A stretch of 64,000 nt of DNA from an uncultured Tenacibaculum sp. (GTDB lineage: Bacteria > Bacteroidota > Bacteroidia > Flavobacteriales > Flavobacteriaceae): positions 650,020 through 714,019 of the forward strand of contig NZ_CANNGG010000001.1 of the NCBI RefSeq assembly GCF_947504135.1, given 5' to 3'. The stretch's first letter is position 1, and each line of letters starts with the position of its first letter. A program made the translations under genes and the position numbers. The notes beneath the pieces were generated by a model that saw nothing but the letters and a program-made list of their open reading frames with translations, made no database searches and was not told the origin of the DNA. This document shows positions 26,123 through 35,398 of this stretch, one piece after another.

Positions 26123-28270
26123 ATGAAGAAATTATTATTATTGTTTATTGGGATATCTTCGCTAGTACAAGCTCAAAAAAAAGATATTTCTTTAGAGGAT
26201 ATATGGCGAAAAGGCACATTTAGAGCCGATTATATGAACTCTTTAAATTCTATGAATGGAGATTTTTATTCGTTATTAAATTATGAGAATGGAAGTTCTA
26301 CTGTAGATAAGTACAGTTATGAAACATTAGAAAAAGTTGCAACGATTGTTGATAGTAAAGATTTAGCTGGATTAAAATATTTTCAATCATATAGTTTTAA
26401 TAATGATGAGACCAAATTAATTTTAGGAACAAACTTCAAACAAATTTTCCGTCACTCATATTTAGGTACATTTTATGTGTATGATATTGCTAAAAAATCA
26501 TTAGACTTAATTGGTACAGATATTCAAGAACCAACTTTTTCTCCTGATAGTAAAAAAATAGCATACGCTAAAGACAACAATTTATTTATTAAAGATTATT
26601 CAGATGCCAATGTGGTAATTCAAATTACCAATAGTGGTAAAAAGAACGAAATCATTAACGGTATTACTGATTGGGTTTATGAAGAAGAGTTTGGTTTTGT
26701 AAAAGCTTTTGAATGGAGTAAAGATAGCAAAAACTTAGCTTATTTACGTTTTGATGAAAGTAAGGTTAAAACTTTTTCAATGGATGTGTATGGAAAAGAA
26801 AAATACCCAACACAACATGTATTCAAATACCCAAAGGCAGGTGAAGAAAATGCTAAAGTAGCTTTACGTATATTTTCATTAGAAACGAATAAAACTGCAG
26901 AAATTAGAGTAGGAGATTATGAATATATTCCTAGAATTAACTGGACAAACAATCCAAACATATTAGCTGTTAGAACATTGAACCGTCATCAAAATGATTT
27001 AAAAATGTATTTTGTTGATGCAACTACTTTTAATAGTTCTGTAGTTTTAAATGAAACAGATAAAGCATATGTAGATATTACAGACGACCTAACTTTTTTA
27101 GACGATAATAGCTTTATTTGGACAAGTGAAAAAGATGGATACAACCATATTTATCACTATGATAAAGACGGTAAATTATTAAATCAAGTAACGAAAGGAA
27201 ATTGGGAAGTTACTTCTTACTACGGATATAATGCTGATAAGAAAACTATTTATTACCAATCAGTAGAAAACGGTTCTATTAATAGAGGAGTGTATAGCAT
27301 TTCTTTAGACGGTAACAACAAAAAGTTATTGAGTAACTCTACAGGAACAAACAACGCTGCTTTTAGTAAAAACATGCACTATTTCATCAATACTTTTTCT
27401 GATGCAAATACACCACCAGTTTACACGCTAAGAAATGATGAAGGTAAAGTATTAAAAACTATAAAAGATAACGCAGCTTTAAAAGAAACTATTGCAGGAT
27501 ATAATTTAAGTAAAAAAGAGTTTTCTACTATTAATGTTAACGGTAACGACTTAAATATGTACACTATTAAGCCTGCAAACTTTGATGCAAATAAAAAGTA
27601 TCCAGTTTTAATGTATCAATATTCAGGGCCAGGTTCTCAAAATGTAAAAAATAGTTGGAATGGTTCAAATGATTATTGGCATCAAATGTTAGCACAAGAT
27701 GGATATATTGTTGTTTGTGTTGATGGTAGAGGAACAGGTTTTAAAGGTCGTGATTTTAAGAAAGTTACTTATATGAACTTGGTGAAGCATGAAACTGAAG
27801 ACCAAATTTCGGTGGCTAAAGAGTTAGCAAAATTACCATATGTTGACGCGAATAGAATTGGTATTTGGGGATGGTCTTTTGGAGGTCATATGAGTACGAA
27901 CTGTTTATTAAAAGGAAACGATGTGTTTGCAGCTGCAATAGCTGTGGCACCAGTAACTACATGGCGTTTTTACGACACTATTTATACTGAGCGTTACATG
28001 CGTACTCCAGAGGAAAATCCTGCAGGGTACGATGATAATTCACCATTGAACTATCCTGAGTTATTAAAAGGAAAGTATTTATTAATTCACGGAACAGGTG
28101 ATGATAACGTACACGTACAAAATGCTTACAGAATGGCAGAAGCGTTAATTCAAGCTAATAAGCAATTTGAGTGGGGAATGTATCCAGATAAGAATCATGG
28201 TGTTTATGGAGGAAATACTCGTTTACACCTGTATACCAAAATGACCAACTTTATTAAAAACAACTTATAA
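26123..28270 (+). CDS. S9-family dipeptidyl peptidase IV-type exopeptidase
   Basis: 715 residues from ATG 26123 (MKKLLLLFIGISSLVQAQ signal peptide). The frame is open further upstream, but that part is not protein-like and overlaps the divergent reductase gene. An eight-bladed propeller domain (about 40-480) precedes an alpha/beta-hydrolase with GWSFGGHMS (Ser 585), GTGDDNVHVQ (Asp about 660) and DKNHGVYGG (His 692). VYEEEFGFVKAFEWSKD matches the DPP-IV Glu-Glu substrate-binding motif. It should cut dipeptides from peptides in the periplasm, feeding the two POT transporters that follow 16 and 1629 bp later. Confidence 0.93.
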   Translation: MKKLLLLFIGISSLVQAQKKDISLEDIWRKGTFRADYMNSLNSMNGDFYSLLNYENGSSTVDKYSYETLEKVATIVDSKDLAGLKYFQSYSFNNDETKLILGTNFKQIFRHSYLGTFYVYDIAKKSLDLIGTDIQEPTFSPDSKKIAYAKDNNLFIKDYSDANVVIQITNSGKKNEIINGITDWVYEEEFGFVKAFEWSKDSKNLAYLRFDESKVKTFSMDVYGKEKYPTQHVFKYPKAGEENAKVALRIFSLETNKTAEIRVGDYEYIPRINWTNNPNILAVRTLNRHQNDLKMYFVDATTFNSSVVLNETDKAYVDITDDLTFLDDNSFIWTSEKDGYNHIYHYDKDGKLLNQVTKGNWEVTSYYGYNADKKTIYYQSVENGSINRGVYSISLDGNNKKLLSNSTGTNNAAFSKNMHYFINTFSDANTPPVYTLRNDEGKVLKTIKDNAALKETIAGYNLSKKEFSTINVNGNDLNMYTIKPANFDANKKYPVLMYQYSGPGSQNVKNSWNGSNDYWHQMLAQDGYIVVCVDGRGTGFKGRDFKKVTYMNLVKHETEDQISVAKELAKLPYVDANRIGIWGWSFGGHMSTNCLLKGNDVFAAAIAVAPVTTWRFYDTIYTERYMRTPEENPAGYDDNSPLNYPELLKGKYLLIHGTGDDNVHVQNAYRMAEALIQANKQFEWGMYPDKNHGVYGGNTRLHLYTKMTNFIKNNL

Positions 28271-28286
28271 ACTAAAACAATATATT

Positions 28287-29831
28287 ATGGCTAAAAATGT
28301 AGCAACCGAACGGGAAATATTTGGACATCCAGTAGGATTATTTATGCTGTTCTTTACAGAGATGTGGGAACGTTTTTCATATTACGGAATGAGAGCTTTA
28401 CTGGTTTTATATTTAATTAGTGAAGTAGCAAGTGATAATCCAGGCTTAGGGTGGACTAAAAGTGATGCTAGTAGTTTATACGGTTGGTACACAATGCTTG
28501 TTTACATTACTCCAATCATTGGTGGAATTATTGCCGATAAAATTTTAGGATTTAGAAAAGCTATTATTATAGGAGCTGTATTAATGACATTAGGGCATTT
28601 ATCATTAGCTTTTGAACCGATGCCAGCGTTTTATCTAGGGCTTGGTTTATTAATTGTAGGTAACGGATTCTTTAAACCTAACATTTCTTCAATTGTAGGG
28701 CAATTATACCCAGAAGGAAGTGATAAAAAGGATTCAGGATATACTATTTTTTACCAAGGAATCAATGTAGGAGCTTTCTTAGGATCAATTTTATGTGGTT
28801 ACTTAGGAGAAACTTTAGGATGGCACTATGGTTTTGGGTTAGCAGGTATATTCATGTTTATAGGATTAATTCAGTTCCATTTAGCGCAAAAAATGTTTGG
28901 AGAAATTGGATTAGCGCCAAAGAAAGAAGTTTCTAAAGAAACTACAGAAATAGAAAAAAAGCCATTAACAAAAGTTGAAACTCAGAGGTTAATAGTTGTT
29001 GGTGTCTTAGCGTTTTTCTCTATCTTTTTCTGGGCGGCATTTGAGCAAGCAGGTTCAAGTATGAATATTTTTGCAAGTGAATATACTGATAGAAGTTTAG
29101 AAGGGACAGGAGTAATTGTATTTAAAATTTTTGGAGCTTTACTATCAGCTTTACCAGTAATAATTTTAACATGGTTATTTGTAGGAATGTTTAAAGCAAT
29201 TGGTAAAACGTATGCTACAGCAATGATGTTTATGGCACTAAGTGTTGTTATTTTGTGGGGAATTATTGGATACATGATTTACAATCAGTTTTTTGATGAA
29301 AACCCGGAGGTACCAGCAACATGGTTTCAAAGTTTAAATGCGTTATTTATCTTCACTTTAGCGCCATTATTTTCTTGGATTTGGCAAAAGTTGGCAAAGA
29401 CAAAATACAACCCTAATGGACCTCAAAAATTTGCTATCGGTTTAATATTATTAGGATTAGGTTTCATACCTATGGTAATAGGAGCGGCAAATATTGGTGG
29501 AGATTCAGTGCAAAAGGCTAGTATGATCTTTTTAGTTTTTGCATACTTATTACACACAATGGGAGAGTTAAGTTTGTCTCCAGTAGGACTTTCTTATGTA
29601 AATAAATTATCACCAAAAAGATTACTAGGTATTATGTTTGGTATTTGGTTTTTTGCTTCTGCTATGGGGAATATGATTGCAGGAACTTTTTCAAGTTATA
29701 TGGAAAAGATAGCTCAAGAATCTTCTATGTCTGATTTCTTTAACATCTTAGTTTGGATACCAATCACAGGAGGTATTGTATTATTCCTTTTAAGTTTTCC
29801 ACTTAAAAAGTTAATGCACGGAGTAAAATAA
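28287..29831 (+). CDS. POT/PTR-family proton-coupled peptide transporter, copy 1
   Basis: 514 residues with 12-14 membrane helices. The family signatures are FTEMWERFSYYGMRALLVLY (the ExxER proton/peptide motif), GGIIADKILGFRKAIIIG, FFKPNISSIVGQLY and the PTR2 motif FYQGINVGAFLGS. It imports di- and tripeptides with protons across the inner membrane. The start ATG is 16 bp after the dipeptidyl peptidase stop, which fits joint transcription and a peptide-use role. A hairpin follows, then a paralogue. Confidence 0.94.
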   Translation: MAKNVATEREIFGHPVGLFMLFFTEMWERFSYYGMRALLVLYLISEVASDNPGLGWTKSDASSLYGWYTMLVYITPIIGGIIADKILGFRKAIIIGAVLMTLGHLSLAFEPMPAFYLGLGLLIVGNGFFKPNISSIVGQLYPEGSDKKDSGYTIFYQGINVGAFLGSILCGYLGETLGWHYGFGLAGIFMFIGLIQFHLAQKMFGEIGLAPKKEVSKETTEIEKKPLTKVETQRLIVVGVLAFFSIFFWAAFEQAGSSMNIFASEYTDRSLEGTGVIVFKIFGALLSALPVIILTWLFVGMFKAIGKTYATAMMFMALSVVILWGIIGYMIYNQFFDENPEVPATWFQSLNALFIFTLAPLFSWIWQKLAKTKYNPNGPQKFAIGLILLGLGFIPMVIGAANIGGDSVQKASMIFLVFAYLLHTMGELSLSPVGLSYVNKLSPKRLLGIMFGIWFFASAMGNMIAGTFSSYMEKIAQESSMSDFFNILVWIPITGGIVLFLLSFPLKKLMHGVK

Positions 29832-29843
29832 TAAGGAACATTT

Positions 29844-29874
29844 AACCTCATGATAGTTTTTTTATCATGAGGTT
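29844..29874 (+). terminator. Hairpin between the two peptide transporter genes
   Basis: AACCTCATGATA (29844-29855) pairs with TATCATGAGGTT (29863-29874), 12 bp with a T-rich 7-nt loop. The T tract after it is short, so partial termination or mRNA protection is likely. Confidence 0.7.
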
Positions 29875-29899
29875 TGTTATATATAAACGATAAATAAAT

Positions 29900-31660
29900 A
29901 TGAGTTCAGTTACATCAAATGATTTTTTTAAATCAAAAGTACTAGGGCATCCTTCGGGATTATTTGTGCTTTTTTTCACAGAAATGTGGGAGCGTTTTTC
30001 GTTTTACGGAATGCGTGTATTATTAATAAACTTTTTAACAGCAGCAGCAATTGGCGCTAATCCAGGTTGGGAGTGGTCTGCAGAAAACGCAGGAGCATTA
30101 TTTGGTACCTATGCAATGTTATTATACTTAACCCCAATTTTAGGAGGTATCATAGCCGATAAATTAACAGGATACCGTTGGGCAGTAGTTATTGGTTCGA
30201 TCATTATGACCTTAGGGCATGCTGCAATGGCTATTGAAACAGAGTTTTGGTTATATGTAGGTTTAGCTTTATTAGTAATAGGTACAGGTTTTTTTAAGCC
30301 TAACATGACGTCTATTATTTCAGAAATGTATAAAGACTTACCAGAAAAGAAAGATGGTGCTTATACTATTTTTTACATGGGAGTTAACGCAGGAGCTTTC
30401 TTTGGAATGATGCTATGTGGATACTTAGCAGAAAAAGTAGGTTGGTCTTGGGGATTCGGTTTAGCTGGAATCTTCATGTTATTAGGAACGTTACAATTTT
30501 GGTTAGCGAAACCATTATTCGGTACTATTGGAGATGTTCCTTCTAAAAATGGAAAAGAGGAAGCTGAAGTATCAGCTACAGAAACATCTAACGATAGCGA
30601 TAAAACAAACCCTTTTACAAGTTTAGATAAAATTTTAATCGCGATTGCTTCGGTAATTGGTTTAGGATATGCAATTAACGATCCGTTATCAAAAATTGGA
30701 GGAATAGATCTTTTCGGAGCCTTAAAAGTAGGTGATTTTGATGGTCAATACGTAGCTGTATTATTTGGTTTAGCGGTATTCTTATTCTTGACAATTTCTC
30801 GTATATCAAGATATACCAGAATTGTAAGAGATAGAATGATAGCGGTAATTATTTTCGCATTCTTTACGGTATTCTTCTGGATGAGTTTCGAGCAAGGTGC
30901 AACTTCATTAATCCTTTTCGCGCGTGATAATGTGGATAGAGTATTAACAGGTAATGCACAAACAGTATTTAACATAGTAAATACATTATTAACAGTAATT
31001 CCTTTACTAATTATTACTTGGGTGTTGTATTTGTTAGGAAAAGAAACAGGTAAAAGAATTCCAGCGTCAAACATTGTGTTAGCAGTATGTTTCTTAGGGG
31101 TTTGGGCATTAGTAGGATGGATGCTATATGCTGAGTTTTCTGCTGAAGCTTCAGAAATTACAGTTTCTTGGTTCTCAATCTTAAACTCGTTCTTTATCAT
31201 TGCATTTGCAAACTTATTCTCTAAGTGGTGGGATTCAAAATACAATCCATCTGCAGCAGTTAAATACGGTTTAGGTTTAATTATTATGGCTGTAGGTTTT
31301 GGTTTATTAGCATTTGGAGCTTACGGAATAACTGATGGAGTTAAAGTAAGTATGGTATGGTTAATCTTAGCATATTTATTCCATACATTAGGTGAATTAT
31401 GCTTGTCACCAGTAGGACTTTCGTATGTATCTAAACTAGTTCCAGCACGTATGATCGCATTTATGTTTGGTATGTGGTACTTAGCTATTGCAATCGGAAA
31501 CAAGTTGGCAGCAGTTTTAGGAGGTCAAATTGAAAACATTACAAAAGAATACAGTTTGTCAACTTTCTTCTTAATTTTTACAATTGTACCAACAATTGCA
31601 GGACTTTTAGTGATAGCTTTAAATCCAGTAATTAAAAAATTAATGCATGGGGTGAAATAA
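29900..31660 (+). CDS. POT/PTR-family proton-coupled peptide transporter, copy 2
   Basis: 586 residues, clearly related to the transporter just upstream: FTEMWERFSFYGMRVLLIN, GGIIADKLTGYRWAVVIGS, FFKPNMTSIISEMY, FYMGVNAGAFFG, and the same C-terminal ending KLMHGVK. It is longer by an inserted stretch after helix 6 (about residues 215-290) that includes a charged, predicted cytoplasmic part (KNGKEEAEVSATETSNDSDK) and extra hydrophobic segments. A tandem gene duplication followed by divergence is likely, and different peptide ranges are possible. It is separated from copy 1 by a hairpin and closed by its own terminator. Confidence 0.93.
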   Translation: MSSVTSNDFFKSKVLGHPSGLFVLFFTEMWERFSFYGMRVLLINFLTAAAIGANPGWEWSAENAGALFGTYAMLLYLTPILGGIIADKLTGYRWAVVIGSIIMTLGHAAMAIETEFWLYVGLALLVIGTGFFKPNMTSIISEMYKDLPEKKDGAYTIFYMGVNAGAFFGMMLCGYLAEKVGWSWGFGLAGIFMLLGTLQFWLAKPLFGTIGDVPSKNGKEEAEVSATETSNDSDKTNPFTSLDKILIAIASVIGLGYAINDPLSKIGGIDLFGALKVGDFDGQYVAVLFGLAVFLFLTISRISRYTRIVRDRMIAVIIFAFFTVFFWMSFEQGATSLILFARDNVDRVLTGNAQTVFNIVNTLLTVIPLLIITWVLYLLGKETGKRIPASNIVLAVCFLGVWALVGWMLYAEFSAEASEITVSWFSILNSFFIIAFANLFSKWWDSKYNPSAAVKYGLGLIIMAVGFGLLAFGAYGITDGVKVSMVWLILAYLFHTLGELCLSPVGLSYVSKLVPARMIAFMFGMWYLAIAIGNKLAAVLGGQIENITKEYSLSTFFLIFTIVPTIAGLLVIALNPVIKKLMHGVK

Positions 31661-31690
31661 CCCTAAGTAAACGTTAAAAATAACTTATTA

Positions 31691-31724
31691 AAACCTGTCA
31701 ATATCAAAGTTGGCAGGTTTTTTT
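31691..31724 (+). terminator. Terminator after the second peptide transporter
   Basis: AAACCTGTCAA pairs with TTGGCAGGTTT (one G-T pair), 11 bp with an 8-nt loop, followed by further Ts. Confidence 0.88.
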
Positions 31725-31758
31725 GTAATTTTGGAATACTTATTGAGACTTTAAGGAT

Positions 31759-32280
31759 ATGAAAAAAATAATAGTAGTAGCGGTTTTCGCCATTATTTCA
31801 TTTGGAATAAGAGCACAAGAGAATAAAGTTAATTGGTTAACTTTTGAAGAAGCGATGGAAATGAGTGAGAAAGAGCCTAAGCCAATTATGGTAGATATTT
31901 ATACTGATTGGTGCGGATGGTGTAAAAAAATGGATAAAACAACGTACCAAAACAAGGTAATTATAGATTACATCAATACACATTACTACCCTGTAAAGTT
32001 AAATGGTGAAACTAAACACGATATTATGTTTCAAGGAAGAACTTTCACTTACCAAGCACAGGGTAGAAGAGGATATCATGAATTAGCAGCAGCGATTATG
32101 AAAGGGCAATTAAGCTATCCTTCAACAGCATTTTTTAACACAGAAAGACAATTGTTACAAAATGTTCCTGGGTATTTAGAAGAAAAAAGATTCGAAAAAA
32201 TCTTAGCCTATTTTAACAAAGATAACTACAAGAATATACCATGGAAAGAGTTTGAAAAAAACTTTAAAAGCGCCATGTAA
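31759..32280 (+). CDS. Exported thioredoxin-like protein (DUF255-type)
   Basis: 173 residues with a signal peptide (MKKIIVVAVFAIISFGIRAQ) and a thioredoxin fold whose active site is DWCGWCKKMD (C52, C55), followed by YPSTAFFNTERQLLQNVPGYL with the cis-Pro region. The WCxWCK context is that of the DUF255/thioredoxin_7 group. It probably works in the periplasm as a disulfide reductase or isomerase, but the partner is unknown. It stands alone after the transporter terminator and is convergent with comEC, with only 3 bp between the stop codons. Confidence 0.88.
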   Translation: MKKIIVVAVFAIISFGIRAQENKVNWLTFEEAMEMSEKEPKPIMVDIYTDWCGWCKKMDKTTYQNKVIIDYINTHYYPVKLNGETKHDIMFQGRTFTYQAQGRRGYHELAAAIMKGQLSYPSTAFFNTERQLLQNVPGYLEEKRFEKILAYFNKDNYKNIPWKEFEKNFKSAM

Positions 32281-32283
32281 TAA

Positions 32284-34311
32284 CTATTCATTAATAATAT
32301 AAGCACCATTTTGACCTGTATACCAAAATGGTGTTTTTTGTTTGTTGCAAGTTTCTTTCCATCTATTAACATACGATTTGTAGTTGCTTCCATCCGCAAT
32401 TATTTGTTGAGGTTTTAGCGTAGTAATTAATCTGTTTAAATTGATTTTAGGACTGTTTTGTAGTAGCACTATCGGATTTTTAAGTCCGTTAATTTGATAA
32501 ACGCCTAAGCTATCTATAATCAAGATTTGTTTGTTGTTGAAAGATGTAACGTTAAATACTGAATCTGTATTTTTAGAAAGAATATGTTCACCAATTCTGT
32601 ATGATTGTAAAAGTTTTTCTTGTTGAAGAATGGAATCACTTATCGAACTAAAAACGTGTAGTTCGTTACCATTTCTTTTTCCTAAAACAGTATGCCTGCT
32701 TTTGTGAAATACAATAAACTCACTTTTGTTTTCCTTCTCTTGTTTTTCATAAAAATAGATTCCTTGTACAAGAAGAATTGATGTAAATAACAAAACAATA
32801 CTTTTAGCCGTTTTCCGAATCCAAAATTGAAAGAAGAAGATGGTAAATACATACCAAGCCAACATCGCCCAGAAAGACATCGATATTTCTGTTAATAAAA
32901 AATCTTCTTGATGAGCAACCCAATCAACGAAGTGGTTCATCAAAGAAATTACGAATCCGTACGCATTAGCTATAGATTGAGGCAAGATATTGAAGGTTGC
33001 TAATAGAATAATTACGATTCCGCAGCCTAAAATTGTTCCTAAAACGGGAATGATAATTAAGTTAGATAAAATAAACAATCCTGGAAACTGATGAAAATAA
33101 TATAAGCTAATAGGTAAGATTCCTACTTGTGCGGCTATTGAAACTGTAAATAGTTGCCAACCTTTGTCGAGAACTCGTAAATTAGGTTTCCAATAATCAT
33201 AAAGTAATGGTTGTACCCAAACAATACCAAAAACGGCTAAATAACTGAGTTGAAATCCAACATCAAATAAGAACATGGGTCTTATCAATAGTAAAAATAG
33301 CATGGAACTAATTAAAGAAAACTCAATAACCTTCTTCCGTTTAAAAGACAATCCGATAGCTACAAAAGTAAACATGGTTACGGCACGTACTACAGAAGCT
33401 GATAAACCTGCAATAAAAGCAAAAGACCAAAGTAATAAGATGATGCAAGTAGTTTTAATAAGCATTCCATGAGGAAGTTTTTCCAAAGGTTTAAATAGAT
33501 AGGAGAGTAGCAATAACAAAATACCAATATGCAGCCCTGAAATGGCTAGGATATGAATTGCACCTGCATTGGTATAGCTTTCTAATAATTCTTTAGAGAT
33601 TTCTTGACGTTGACCAAGTAGTAAAGCATTAATCACAGCAAATTCATTGTTTGAAAAATGATATTGTTTTAAAGAATTTTGTACTTTTTCTCTAATACTA
33701 GCTGATAAATTGATTAAAGAAAAACCTGCATCATGAAGCTGTTTAAATTGCTGTTTACTTAAAAACACTTGATGATAGATGTACTGTTTTGCTAAATACT
33801 GTTTATAATCAAATTGATGTGGGTTTAAAGGTGGAATCAATTCTTTAAAAGGTGTTTTAATAAAAATCTGATTACCGACAGTAAGAGAGGTTTCTGTACT
33901 GTCTTTTTGAATGTTTAGAAGAATAGTTCCGTTTGTTTTGGAGGAATCAACCTGAGAAACTTTAGCAATGTATTTTGTATAATAATTTCCGGGTTTTAAT
34001 ACTTTTTGAATAGTTAGTACAGATGATGAGTCATCTGTTAATTGATGTTCGTAATAATTCGTATAATTCTTTGGATTGTGAATATAGGCAGTGCTAATTC
34101 CGATAGAAACAAATAATAGTAAGCTAACGATACTAAACACTTTTCGCATTTGAAACCTTTTTAAAAAGTAGAGAGCATTTAGAAAAACTAGTAATAAAAC
34201 TCCTAAATAAAGAAGGTTAAAATGCCAAATCTGTGTGTAAAACTGAATTATTATTCCAATAATCACACATAGCAAAAAATGAAAAGGAGGGTATGTAAGC
34301 AGCTTTTTCAT
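32284..34311 (-). CDS. comEC: ComEC/Rec2-family DNA uptake channel
   Basis: 675 residues. N-terminal membrane helices and the ComEC N-terminal beta domain (DUF4131-like, about 20-190, with LTIQKVLKPGNYYTKYIAKV) precede the competence domain with INALLLGQRQEISKELLESYTNAGAIHILAISGLHIGIL and further helices. The C-terminal part (about 540-675, PIVLLQNSPKINL, PQQIIADGSNYKSYVNRWK) is small and lacks the HxHxDH of the metallo-beta-lactamase domain found in Gram-positive ComEC. The protein should carry single-stranded DNA across the inner membrane in transformation, although ComEC homologues are found in many strains not known to be competent. Confidence 0.9.
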   Translation of the reverse strand: MKKLLTYPPFHFLLCVIIGIIIQFYTQIWHFNLLYLGVLLLVFLNALYFLKRFQMRKVFSIVSLLLFVSIGISTAYIHNPKNYTNYYEHQLTDDSSSVLTIQKVLKPGNYYTKYIAKVSQVDSSKTNGTILLNIQKDSTETSLTVGNQIFIKTPFKELIPPLNPHQFDYKQYLAKQYIYHQVFLSKQQFKQLHDAGFSLINLSASIREKVQNSLKQYHFSNNEFAVINALLLGQRQEISKELLESYTNAGAIHILAISGLHIGILLLLLSYLFKPLEKLPHGMLIKTTCIILLLWSFAFIAGLSASVVRAVTMFTFVAIGLSFKRKKVIEFSLISSMLFLLLIRPMFLFDVGFQLSYLAVFGIVWVQPLLYDYWKPNLRVLDKGWQLFTVSIAAQVGILPISLYYFHQFPGLFILSNLIIIPVLGTILGCGIVIILLATFNILPQSIANAYGFVISLMNHFVDWVAHQEDFLLTEISMSFWAMLAWYVFTIFFFQFWIRKTAKSIVLLFTSILLVQGIYFYEKQEKENKSEFIVFHKSRHTVLGKRNGNELHVFSSISDSILQQEKLLQSYRIGEHILSKNTDSVFNVTSFNNKQILIIDSLGVYQINGLKNPIVLLQNSPKINLNRLITTLKPQQIIADGSNYKSYVNRWKETCNKQKTPFWYTGQNGAYIINE

Positions 34312-34376
34312 AACCTTTTAAAGTTATGAAAAAATTAAATAAAAATAGTATTCATTTGAATTAGAGAGAAATATAA

Positions 34377-35228
34377 CTAATAAGTTGTAGTCATATTATC
34401 ATCTACACAAATAATAAAATCAGCTTTTTTACGGTTTTCTTTTTCAAGCTTGTTAATGTCCTTTTGCAAAACCGTGGTGATTGTTGCATAGTTTAAATTT
34501 AGATTTTCATTCTTCAAATACCATAAAATTCCTTCATAATAATCAGAGTGATAAGCTCCGTTATAATGCAAAAACAGATGATTAGGTAGGTGGTTTTTCA
34601 AAATGAAATGTGCCATAGTAGCATCTTTTATGGCTTGAGCCATAACCAATTTTGGAGTACCATGATCTCCCATCATCGTTAGTATTTTTTTATAGGTAGG
34701 TAATTCGCTATCAAATTTTATAGGCAAAGGAGCAATCCATGATTTTTCTGTGTCTGATAAAGCATCAAGCGCTTCAAATCCTTTTTTATACACCAAATTA
34801 GCATATCTTCTAGGAATGTTGCTTGCAACAAAGTTCAGTTTTTGGTCTTTTGCAAAATTTACAAGTGGAGCATAATCAGTTTTATAGTTCGACCATAATC
34901 TAGCCAAGGTATCTAATTGTTTGCTGTTTATACTACCGTTTACATATTGATTTAAAGGTTGTTGATTATCAGCTTCAAACATTTCAGCACCTAAAATAAG
35001 TTTTCGTGTTTTGTTAAGGTCGTTGGTCACTTCATACTGAAGCCAATGCGCAATAGGGTTATTATGAAGTTCTCCAAACAAAACAATATCATTTTTTGCT
35101 ATTTTTTTAAGCATTCTGTTATAAGAAACTTTCTTTCCTTTAGCATTGTATATTTTATAAGCCCTTTTTTGAGCAACTAAGTTAAGAGCGACAAACAAGA
35201 ATAGAAGTAAAAAGGTAGTCTTTTTCAT
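34377..35228 (-). CDS. ChaN-like exported protein (heme-binding uptake family)
   Basis: 283 residues with a signal peptide (MKKTTFLLLFLFVALNLVAQ). The family marks are DIVLFGELHNNPIAHWLQYEV near the N-terminus, LILGAEMFEADNQQPLNQY and HLFLHYNGAYHSDYYEGILWYL. ChaN of Campylobacter is an iron-regulated lipoprotein that binds heme between two subunits. Here the mature protein begins after AQ, with no lipobox Cys. Most homologues are uncharacterised and the fold is related to TraB/TIKI. A role in heme or metal handling is possible but not proven. Leftward, apparently monocistronic. Confidence 0.8.
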   Translation of the reverse strand: MKKTTFLLLFLFVALNLVAQKRAYKIYNAKGKKVSYNRMLKKIAKNDIVLFGELHNNPIAHWLQYEVTNDLNKTRKLILGAEMFEADNQQPLNQYVNGSINSKQLDTLARLWSNYKTDYAPLVNFAKDQKLNFVASNIPRRYANLVYKKGFEALDALSDTEKSWIAPLPIKFDSELPTYKKILTMMGDHGTPKLVMAQAIKDATMAHFILKNHLPNHLFLHYNGAYHSDYYEGILWYLKNENLNLNYATITTVLQKDINKLEKENRKKADFIICVDDNMTTTY

Positions 35229-35320
35229 ATTGGTTTGTTTTAATTGACAGAATTAGAGTTCAATTTGATAACTCATATCCGTTAGTAGCTAAGTTATTTA
35301 AAATGGTAGAAATATCAAAC

Positions 35321-35373
35321 AAAAAAAACAACCTTACTGGTTACTGAGCGTAGCCGAAGTAAGATTGCTTTTT
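35321..35373 (-). terminator. Terminator after lysS, family with 'CTGAGCGTAGCCGAAG' insert
   Basis: On the minus strand GCAATCTTACT pairs with AGTAAGGTTGT and is followed by a T-rich tract (35321-35328). The loop carries CTTCGGCTACGCTCAGTAACC. Similar elements follow obg (50829-50859) and the coiled-coil gene (59393-59442). Confidence 0.75.
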
Positions 35374-35398
35374 AATTATATTAAGTTTCAGAAATAAC

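Noticed and set aside
30745..31245. 166-codon minus-strand frame inside the second peptide transporter gene
   Set aside because: It is antisense to a long hydrophobic coding region, and the translation has no recognisable features. Such frames are common opposite membrane-protein genes.
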